Source of the DNA: Cryptomeria japonica
Taxonomy: Eukaryota > Streptophyta > Pinopsida > Cupressales > Cupressaceae
Assembly (NCBI RefSeq): GCF_030272615.1
Contig: NC_081406.1
Coordinates: 473,492,900 to 473,556,899, forward strand
DNA: 64,000 nucleotides
Reading direction: 5' to 3'
Shown here: piece after piece, positions 55,990 through 64,000 of the stretch
Numbering within the stretch: position 1 is the stretch's first letter
Layout of the letters: every line of letters begins with the position of its first letter
Made by a program: the position numbers and the translations under genes
Notes under the pieces: model-generated
Seen by the model: the letters and a program-made list of their open reading frames with translations, nothing else
The model's database searches: none
What the model was told of the DNA's origin: nothing

Positions 55990-57190
55990 GAAATGAAAAA
56001 AGGAACCTAATCTGAAATGCATCACGGTACATCATCATTGCTAACAACCTATTCAGGCGAGGTTTAGATAATACTTTTCTTAGATGTCTAGAAACTGAGG
56101 AGTCCCAACACGCATTATCCGAGGTTCATAAAGGTGTTTGTGGATCCCATTTGAACGGTCTAACTTTAGCACAAAAACTACTAAGGGCTGGCTACTACTG
56201 GCCAAACATGGAGAAAGAAGCTATTAAATTTGCTAAAACCTGTGAAAAGTGCCAACTACATGGGCACCTTATCCATGCTCCAGCAAGAGATCGCATACCC
56301 ATTGTGACACACTGGCCCTTTCAACAATGGGTGTTTGACCTAATTGGCCAAATATACCCTGCATCATCTAATGGACACAAATTCATTATCACTGCCACTG
56401 AGTACTTCACTAAGTGGGTAGAAGCAGTTCCGCTCATCAAAGAAACCAGTAAACAAGTAGCTCTATTTATTCTTAATTATATCATCTGCAGGTATGGTAT
56501 ACCTTCATCCATTATAACTGACAATGGAGGATAGTTCAAGAACTAAGATCTAAATGAACTTTGTGAAAAATTCAAAATAAAACAACACTGGTCATCTGCA
56601 TACTACCCTCAAGGTAATGGAAAAGTCGAAGCATCTAACAAGAATCTATTGACTATCTTACATAGGACAGTCAATAAATCTGGAAATGACTGGCATCTGC
56701 AGCTCAATCTTGCCTTGTGGGCTTATAGAACAAGTATCAGAACACCTACTAGGGCTACACCTTTTTCTTTGGTGTATGGGTTCGAAGCAGTATTACCCAT
56801 TGAGGTGGAAATACCATCTCTAAGAGTTTCTTTGCAAGGTCTTGTTACTAATGAGGACTATAGAATATCTAGACTGCAAGAGCTTGAATTGTTGGATGAG
56901 CGTCATCAAGTGGCATTTGATCATCTCAGAGTGTATCAAAAGAGAATTTCCAGAGGATATAACAAGAAGGTCGACAAAGAGAATTTCAGGTTGGTGACCT
57001 AGTTCTAAGAGAAAATCCTAAAAATCAACAGTTTCGAGACAACAAAGGGAAGTTTGAACCCAACTAGATGGGTCCCTATATCGTTACTGCAGCTTGTGGC
57101 TTTGGTGCCTATCAACTCTCAACATCAGATGGAGAACAACTCCGTGAACTGATCAACACCATACATCTAAAGAAATTCTTCACCTAAATA
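55990..57190 (+). pseudogene. Tat-like integrase
   Basis: The zinc-binding domain shows HALSEVHKGVCGSHLNGLTL and CEKCQLHG. The catalytic core has WVFDLIGQIYPASSNGHKFI (Asp), SSIITDNGG (Asp), one stop at about 56532, then YYPQGNGKVEASNKNLL (Glu). The C-terminal part has LALWAYRTSIRTPTRATPFS and YGFEAVLPIEVEIPSLR. A frameshift near 57000 precedes the remainder (RENPKNQQF), ending about 57186. The DDE triad is intact. Confidence 0.85.
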
Positions 57191-58167
57191 TTCTCTACTC
57201 CAGCAGCCTATGTAGCTAAAATGTCCTCAAGAAATCCTAAAAATCAGAACAAGTCTTGAAGAAATCCTAAAAATTAGAAAAAGTCCTGAAGAAATCATAA
57301 AAATCAGAAAAAGTCCTGAAGAAATCCTAAAAATCAGAAAAAGTCCTGAAGAAATCCAAAAAAAACAAAAAAAAAGAAAAAAAAAAGGAAAAAGAGAGAA
57401 AATGCCTTGGTGAAAACCTGGTAAATAGGCACCTTAGTTAAAAAAAAAAAAAAAGGAATCTCTGCCAAGCAGGTGAAAACCTGGCAAACAGGCGCCTCTT
57501 GTACTCAAGCGCTCCATCTATCAACACAACATTGGCATTCCCTCTTTCATGCATCTTTGATTTCACTTGTACATATCTTTTAGTCACTTTCGTGACATCC
57601 TGATTCTTTTGGGACCCTCATGGCTTGACACCAATCAATGTCCTAGTCTTAGGGTAATCAACAAAGCACATTACATGTCCTAAGAAGTATCAACCAAGTC
57701 AACTTTACGTCAGTGAAACCTAGTCATCCACTCCGAGTCAGTCACCTGTCTCCTGACCACTGAAGAGTTTTATCAATGAGTACACAAGCAAAACAACATT
57801 ACTGAAAACAATCACTAAACAGTTTGAGCTATGCATGAAATTTTCTTTATGTGCTTTTTTTTTTAATATTGGTTTTCGATTATTATTCCCTCTAAGTAAC
57901 TCGAGCAAGTCTATCTTGACTAAGAGAAGCAAGGATTGAGGGCATAATATTTTCTTTGTTTTCTACTTATAGGAATGATTCTGATGATCTGAAAACATCT
58001 AACCAACTGGATGTCTATGATAAGTGCCTTCACATTAAGGTGAAATCGCCACACATACCTCAACTCCGCTTATTTGAATGCTACAGGGAGGTTCCCATCA
58101 TTTCTTTGTCTATTTTGAGGGAATTTCTTTATTGTGCAATCTAGGTTCCTGCGAAATTTGTCCAAGG
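57191..58167 (+). other. 3' untranslated region of Tat-like element
   Basis: Contains the 30-bp tandem repeat (57229-57360), an A-rich stretch, and two similar boxes, GGTGAAAACCTGGTAAATAG (57410) and GGTGAAAACCTGGCAAACAG (57472), typical of Tat 3' regions. AAGGATTGAGGGCA near 57929 is a possible polypurine tract. The ORFs here are not coding. Confidence 0.5.
57229..57360 (+). repeat. 30-bp tandem repeat, four copies
   Basis: AAGAAATCCTAAAAATCAGA followed by AAAAGTCCTG starts at 57229, 57259, 57289 and 57319, with a partial fifth copy at 57349. Copies differ by one to three bases. Confidence 0.92.
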
Positions 58168-58529
58168 TGTAGATGTATAAAAATGGTCAATGCTTGTGGA
58201 GTCATACTTTAACATTTGCGCATTGTCTTATTTTAGGGTTCTTGCATCACATTAACATTTCTTCTATGTTGCGCACTTGGTCTTTATCATTTGCGAGCAT
58301 CGATTCCTTCTTTTGCATTCCTCATTTTTATCGCTTTCGAATTAGGTCTTGTCGATAGCAATATTCAATCATGATTTTGGTCGATCTTATCCTGTCGCAT
58401 CATGGTGTGTGCTCATTTATCATCATTTTGGACATCGTCAATCCTAATCGATGATAGAATTAGGGTTTTGTCCTCTTGTCAATCTTTCAATCATGTTTAG
58501 CTTGTTAGTAATCATTTGCGATTATCAAC

Positions 58530-58725
58530 TTGTCAATCTCATCATTTTGCGATCGATTCGTCATCGATCCTTGTCCTTGTTAGCCTTGTCATTTTGTGAC
58601 CGATTCGTCATCGATCCTTGTCCTTGTCAATCTTGTCATTTTACGATCGATTCATCATCAATCCTTGTCCTTTTCAATCATGTCAATTTGGATCGATTAG
58701 TCATTGTTCCTCGTCAATTGGCGCC
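58530..58725 (+). repeat. 47-bp tandem repeat, about four copies
   Basis: CATTTTGCGATCGATTCGTC and variants start at 58543, 58590, 58637 and 58684, each followed by ATCGATCCTTGTCCTTGT-like sequence. The last copy is the most diverged. Confidence 0.85.
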
Positions 58726-59736
58726 TATCAATTTGATCTCCTTGTCAACCTTGGTCAATTTGCCATTGATTTTTGTCAACCAATCTCAATCATTTATCAA
58801 CATTGTTCCTTTGTCAATTAGAATCATGATCGAACCTACATTAATTTCTTGTTGTCTTGACCTAATTCCTTGTCCTCTTATTTCTAGAATCTATTTATTT
58901 AGTCCTAGGTCTCTTTCATGAATTAATTAATGGATGAAAACCTATTAATTAATTCACCTAATTTTCTAATTTGCTAATTTCTCCTAATTCCTAATTTCTT
59001 TTTCTCCTATTTTCTTTAATTTTTCTAATATTTCCCCTAATTTCATTCCCTCATTTTCTCCTATGTTTATGCTTCCATTTGTTGCAATCATGGAGGCTAT
59101 TTTCTCTCTTTCCTTTTGTCATGGGAATGGCATTTCAATCTTGTCATAATTTGTCATACATCTTGCATAGCAACTTGTCATAATTTGTCATACACCTTGC
59201 ATAGAAAATGTCACACATTTGTCATAATTTTTCCATTCTTGATTTGAATTTCCTTTCAAATATCTTCATGCTAATCTTGTCCTCTCTCCAATTTGTCTAT
59301 AAGTTGGATGATTTTCTTCAATGAAAAGGGAATCAATCACATTTTTGAGTAACCTTATGCTGCGAATTTCATCTCTCAACAACTTGCTTTCCACTTGCAT
59401 TTTGCACTTGTAGGTGAGATCCACATCAAATTTGAAGGTGAAAGAAGAACAATGGAGCCACATGAAGGAGATATTTGCATCAGTTTGCTTCGATTTCATT
59501 TGATTTGAATATCTTGTCTTTATGTCTTCATTGATTGGATTAGGATTGTTGTCATAGCAGCTTTAGGTTTTGTGGTTGTCCTAATTGCTATTGTTTTGAT
59601 GATTTTCAATTTCCTGATCTACATTTTTTGGTGAACCCGATGTGAACTAACCCCTTAACCATGTTTTGAGTGCTTTGGAGCTGTTTGCAGGTGAAAAACT
59701 CAAGAAACAGGGCAACTCAAAGCTCTCTGGACACTT

Positions 59737-59895
59737 CTGCGCCTGTGTTGAATTTTTTTGCACCTGTGTTTGAGTTTTCTGTGCTGGTGTTGAAGTCTTT
59801 TACACCTATGTTAATAATTTTGTGCCTATGTTGAATTTTTATGCGCCTGTGTGGAAGTTTTATGCGCCTGTGTTGAGGCATTCTGCGCCTGTGCA
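59737..59895 (+). repeat. Short tandem repeat (about 23 bp) of GCGCCTGTGTTGAA type
   Basis: TGCGCCTGTGTTGAATTTTT recurs about seven times with substitutions (GCACCTGTG, GTGCTGGTG, ACACCTATG, GTGCCTATG and so on) near the 3' end of the LTR, downstream of the putative TATA box. Confidence 0.85.
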
Positions 59896-60002
59896 AGGCT
59901 TGAAAGAGAGGTGAAATCAGTTGTTTTTACTTGCAAATTTGTTTGTTTTCATTCTGTTTCTTGCATTCTAGTTTTTCTTTGGTACTAATTCTCTGTGCAA
60001 CA

Positions 60003-61691
60003 TCTTGGCGTTACGTGTGACAAAGACTAAAAATGCAATTACTAACGAATCTTATGCAAGATGCGGTCAAAGGCTCTCATTAAAACATCTTGCTTGCGAT
60101 TTTTTAAAGTAGTTGCACATTTCATTTCTTAAAGGTTAATGAACACCATGCATGCTTTGTCTGTTTTTAATTTGATTGCATGTTTTAACCCTTAGAACTA
60201 GGCCTACCTCCCGATTTGCTTGGCACTTTGCATAGGCATTGGTGAGAGGGAACGACCCAAAGTGGTGATGGGCTAAAGCCAAGCTCTTCCAAACCACTCT
60301 AAATAACTGTGGATGCAACAAAAAGTTGTAGACAATGGGTGCTAGAATGGTATTGGGACGATTTATTCGTCGGATCAATACCCACCCGAACGGATGCCCT
60401 TACTAGAATCTCTTGTTTTTAGATGCCAAAATCCTTCTATCTGTTGGCTCAGGTGTTGTGATACGTGCATGCCGAAGACACCTCTCATGTACTCCTCAAT
60501 TAGAGATAGCAAGTTCTTGGGAAATGATGCCCCTTGAACTCGAAGCTTGGTATGCCCGAGAAGTGAGTGCACTGTAAGGGGGAGCCAATGCTACCAAGCG
60601 TCTAGCTATCTGGCTGAGTGTTGTATTTTATGGTTAGAGGATTCAACAGATATTGCCCTTGCCAGCCATAGGATTTTTTGTGAATGTGCTTGATTGTCCT
60701 GAGTCAAAGTCAAACAAACATATTGTCTTCAGTGATTGTCAAAGGTTAAATTAAAAACAAAGTTTCAAAAGTGCTCATAATCAACTTGGGTTTTCAAAAT
60801 CAACAACCTTCAATTCAAAACAAAATCCAAACAAAAGTCCAAATTTGTCCAAGTATTCATCCAACATTTGAACATGGCTTGTCAAAACATTGAATATCTT
60901 TGTTTCAAAATTCATGTCACTTTAGACTAGGTTTTGCATAGTCCAACTTAGGTCCTAGGGCATATTGTCATCTCCCTTCATTTTAGTCCTTTTCATTGCA
61001 AGCATCCTCATTTTGCACTTAGGTTCAAAATCATTTCCCTAAGTTTGCATTTCATTGTCATATCCAAGCTAGATTTCCATTTAGGTGACATTCGTGCATT
61101 ATCCTTGTCATGCTAAAATTAGGTCTTGCCTAGGTTTCATTTTGCATATTCCAAGTCATTGGTCTTTGCATATCCTTATGATTGTATTGTCATCTTGTCT
61201 TGGCTTCATCTTGTCATATCATATCCTTAGATCATTTTCATGTCATATCCTAAGTCATTGTCATAATCATTGCCTTCTTGCATTTAGTCTCAAAAATTTG
61301 GTTTGTCAAACTTGAAAAATCAAAACTTTGGATGATACCGTAAGTTGTTGTTAGGGAGTCTTGACCTTGTCTAAAATTTGTCCTTTCATTAATATCATTT
61401 TTTTCAAACCTAGCTTAGTATCCAAGCATATAGGTGAGACATTGTCAATTTGTCCTATTGTCATTTGGTCCTTTGTCCTTTAAGGTCTTGGCTTCATTTC
61501 AACTTCCCAAGGTTGAGTCTTTAGGTTTGCATTCCAAAAAGTTTGTCCAAATCTTGAAAAAAAACAAAAACATAGGTTGCATTCTTGCCATAGATTTCAT
61601 TTTCATCTATTTAGGTTGCATTTAGTTGCATATCATACATCATCCTTTTAAAATCAAAAAAATCCCAAAAATATTGCATTTGCAAAGTGAC
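60003..61691 (+). other. Leader of second Tat-like element
   Basis: Untranslated. TCTTGGCGTTACGTGTGAC occupies the PBS position but is not a clean match to the Arg-type PBS of the first element. 60247-60302 and GCCCTTACTAGA at about 60388 match the leader at 48128-48185 and 48326. The second half is pyrimidine-rich with many CTTGTCAT-like motifs. Confidence 0.55.
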
Positions 61692-64000
61692 ATGCCTGTT
61701 GAAACAAGGTCAAAATCTAACAAGATGGGTGAACCAACATATCAACCCATTGACAATGTATCAAACTCACAGTTTCAACCTAGTTAAACATTACAAATTG
61801 AAGGTTTGTCAAACACATCATTACCACAATATGGAATGGTTCAACTTGGACCACCTCCATTATATGAGCCAGTGTTTGTACCCATGAAACTTGGATATGG
61901 GAGTGTTCCACCAACACCAAGGGAAAATGCACCTTTTGACTAGAATCAACTGAACCTGCAACATGAAATTCAAACTCAAACATTACATGAGGAACAAACT
62001 CTTTCACAAGGATTTGGTTCAGATCAAGGCATTCAACAAGAAATAAATCCAAATGTTTTACCAGATTCTTCATCAGATTCTGATGCTTCCGATGATGTTG
62101 ATATGCTCCTTAAAGATCCGAAGGTGACAAAAAGGATGGATAAATTCTTGAACAAGGTCTTTAAGATGTTTCCACAAAAATATCTTGATATGATGAGTAA
62201 TGTGACCTCCTCAAATGAGCAAACTAATGTGCAAAAACAACAAGGTGGTGATCTGTTAAGTTTCTCTCCACATCCAAATGAAGAAAATGTGCAACAAGAA
62301 CCTCAACACATGTTGTTGAGTAAGCGTGCTTCAAAAACTTTGACAGTGACTATTCCACAAAAGTCAACATTCAAAACAATAAACAATCCATTGTTTAACG
62401 CAATACCTTTAACACAAGATCAAATGATGGCCACACAAATGTTGACAGGTGTCCCTCAACAAGAAGTGATTCCTCGAATACCTAAAAGTGGATCCAAATC
62501 TAAGATGCAAGAAAGCTTTACAACTAGAATGCCTAATCTTACGAATGTTCAAAACAATTCTACAATGCAACAAAGTTCATATGTCCCATCAAGTTCAATA
62601 CATCTGGCAAATACTCAAGTACCCATTATGCAAAATATTGTGACAAATCCTTCGATAGTGGCAACACAAAGAGCCACAAAAAGTGGTGTGCACCAACAAC
62701 AAGTGTTGCAACAATTGAGGAATGCACAAAAGGCACAATCGAATGCACAAACAAGCAATGCACAACAACAACAATATTGCATTCAACAACAAGTTGCAGT
62801 GTCTTCTGCACCATTACAAGTCAATTCAAACTTGCAACCACCACAATGGATTGGACAAACAACATAGCAAGTCAATGCAAGTGCCACACCCCATCTAAAG
62901 GAGAAACAACAGAAACCTCCCAAACAAAGTTTTTTGCAAATGATGGGATTTACATCAGGACAACAACAATTGGCACAAAGTCAGCAAATTCTGATTCGTC
63001 AACATCAACAGCAACATGTGCCTCAATATGTGCCAGGAAAAACAAGTTATCATACATCACAACCACAACTGATGTCCATGCAATATCAACAACACCCTCA
63101 ATTGCAATATCAACCAAGGCTACAAATGATGATCCCATCACAAGAAGCACAGCAAAAGGGTCAATGTAAAGGCATGGCACAACCACAGCAACAAGAGCTA
63201 TATCAAGAACTTTATATGCTAGAGACACCAAAGAGAGCAATTTTAGAGCATCAACACCAATGGAGAGCATGATGTATCGATAAAGAGTACACCCAAGAAT
63301 GAATGATGAACTTCCAAAATCTTCGCTATCTAACACAATTGCACAACAACTTGAGAAGTTGCAATGACAAATCGACACATTGCAAACCAAAGGGACAAAG
63401 AAATTATACACAGATCAAGATTTATGTCCTAATCCATTTGACAAGAGCTTGTACATGCCTCCCTTTCCTAAGCATTTTGAGGCACCTAATTTTGAGAAAT
63501 ATAAAGGGAAAGGCAATCCAAAAGACCATATTCGAGCATTTTTCGCAGCATGTGCTGAAGTGAGCTATGAGGAAACATATTCGATGCGCTTATTCACATG
63601 AAGTCTCACAGGACAAGCCATGGATTGGTATTCACTTTTGCCAGGGAACATAAAGACATGGCCGGAATTGGCTCAAAATTTTATATCCCACTTCGCATTC
63701 AACATTGACAATGAAGTGACCATGTCAGATTTATGCAACACAAAACAAAAGCAAGGTGAACCATTAGTGACTTTCTTACAAAGATGGCGAAGCTTGTATA
63801 GTCGTTCTTCCCTAGATATATCTGAAGAACAACAAGTGAACTTATTTATTCAAAATTTGGTCCCAGAAATGATGTATGAGCTCAAACTGAAAATTCCTAG
63901 TACCATTGGGAAGCTCATTAAGAAAGGGATGAACATTGAAAATGCTCTTGTAGCTAAGGGACTCATTAAGCTCAACAAAGACAGTGACAACACAAACAAT
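61692..64000 (+). pseudogene. Gag of second Tat-like element, Gln-rich, 3' end beyond window
   Basis: The ATG at 61692 reads MPVETRSKSNKMGEPTYQP. One frame continues to 63272 with stops at about 61782, 61941 and 62865. Residues from about 300 onward are strongly Gln-rich (QQQVLQQLRNAQKAQ, QQQYCIQQQ). After a frameshift near 63300 the conserved core follows: DQDLCPNPFDKSLYMPPFPK, YKGKGNPKDHIRAFF, GQAMDWYSLLPGN, VTFLQRWRSLYSRSS and LFIQNLVPEMMYELKL. The same core is in the Gag at 49455, but the Gln-rich domain is absent there. Confidence 0.8.

Larger units (their letters stand above)
46269..58167 (+). mobile_element. Tat/Ogre-like Ty3 retrotransposon with dual RNase H
   Basis: A 1090-bp 5' LTR (46269-47358), a tRNA-Arg-type PBS, a 2.1-kb leader, Gag, protease, G-patch, a 1.5-kb linker, RT, two RNase H domains, integrase and a repeat-bearing 3' UTR lie in the order expected of the Tat lineage. 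Every coding block has frameshifts and stops, so it is inactive. No 3' copy of the LTR is recognisable; a second Tat-like LTR starts near 58168, which may have replaced or interrupted it. The right boundary is therefore approximate. Confidence 0.8.
58168..60002 (+). repeat. 5' LTR of second Tat-like element (left end uncertain)
   Basis: The proposed start TGTAGATGTATAAAAATGGT resembles the other Tat LTR start (TAAAAATGGTCA shared). The end CTCTGTGCAACA precedes TCTTGGCG, which aligns with the PBS region of the first element. A TATA-like GTCTATAAG lies at about 59295. It contains two tandem repeats (58530-58725 and 59737-59895). Short ORFs at 58451-58921 and 59266-59499 are not coding. Confidence 0.5.
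58168..64000 (+). mobile_element. Second Tat-like Ty3 element, 5' part, running off the window
   Basis: A candidate LTR (58168-60002), PBS-like CTTGGCG, a leader sharing blocks with the first Tat-like element and a Gag of the same family follow in order. Protease and pol would lie beyond 64000. The LTR is unlike the one at 46269, so this is a different family within the lineage, not a duplication. Confidence 0.7.

Noticed and set aside
57929-58167. 3' LTR of the first Tat-like element starting right after the GAGGGCA tract
   Set aside because: No sequence resembling the 5' LTR start (TGTAATACCC) follows; the next LTR-like start at 58168 belongs to a different sequence.

Overview
The window is plant nuclear DNA made almost entirely of nested, decayed retrotransposons. 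I found no host gene, no rRNA or tRNA gene and no CRISPR array. A conifer (or other gymnosperm) is the best guess. At the left edge lies a Penelope-like element with a GIY-YIG endonuclease start, a class reported in land plants from conifers. The rest is old, frameshifted LTR and L1-type elements in AT-rich DNA, as expected of a giant, slowly turning-over genome. The genus cannot be named from this sequence.

Layout. 1-935 (minus) is a Penelope-like RT/GIY-YIG fragment. 968-1288 (minus) is a tRNA-derived SINE with a 12-bp target duplication. 1289-2035 is an 81-bp in-frame minisatellite that runs into a scrap of chromovirus RT (2036-2120) and then a long AT-rich LTR-like sequence (LTR-a, 2121-3152 resuming at about 29045-31930). 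LTR-a appears to have been split by a plant L1 LINE (LINE-A, 3162-29035). LINE-A is itself split by: (i) a 7.7-kb non-autonomous Sirevirus-like LTR element (5613-13293) next to a local amplification of the LINE ORF1/ORF2 junction; (ii) a solo LTR in the RNase H domain (17731-18639); and (iii) a Ty3-type gag-protease element (22075-28047), which carries its own solo LTR (24832-26205). An unidentified decayed ORF (19982-20670) and an approximately 780-bp TA/CATATG microsatellite lie in its 3' part.

32112-34376 is degenerate chromovirus pol (RT end, RNase H, integrase, chromodomain-like end). It is followed by LTR-b (34487-36510, resuming at 43669 to about 45483), which is split by a second, better preserved LINE (LINE-B, minus, 36528-43651) with a 17-bp target duplication. 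From 46269 comes a large Tat/Ogre-like Ty3 element with tRNA-Arg-type PBS, gag, protease, G-patch, long acidic linker, RT, two RNase H domains and integrase. From about 58168 to the window end is the 5' part (LTR, leader, Gln-rich gag) of a second, diverged Tat-like element.

The elements do not act together as a system. The interest lies in the order of insertions, the Penelope fragment, the unusual second ORF of the Sirevirus-like element, repeated-motif leaders and unexplained ORFs in long LINE 3' regions. All protein readings are by eye; no searches were run.
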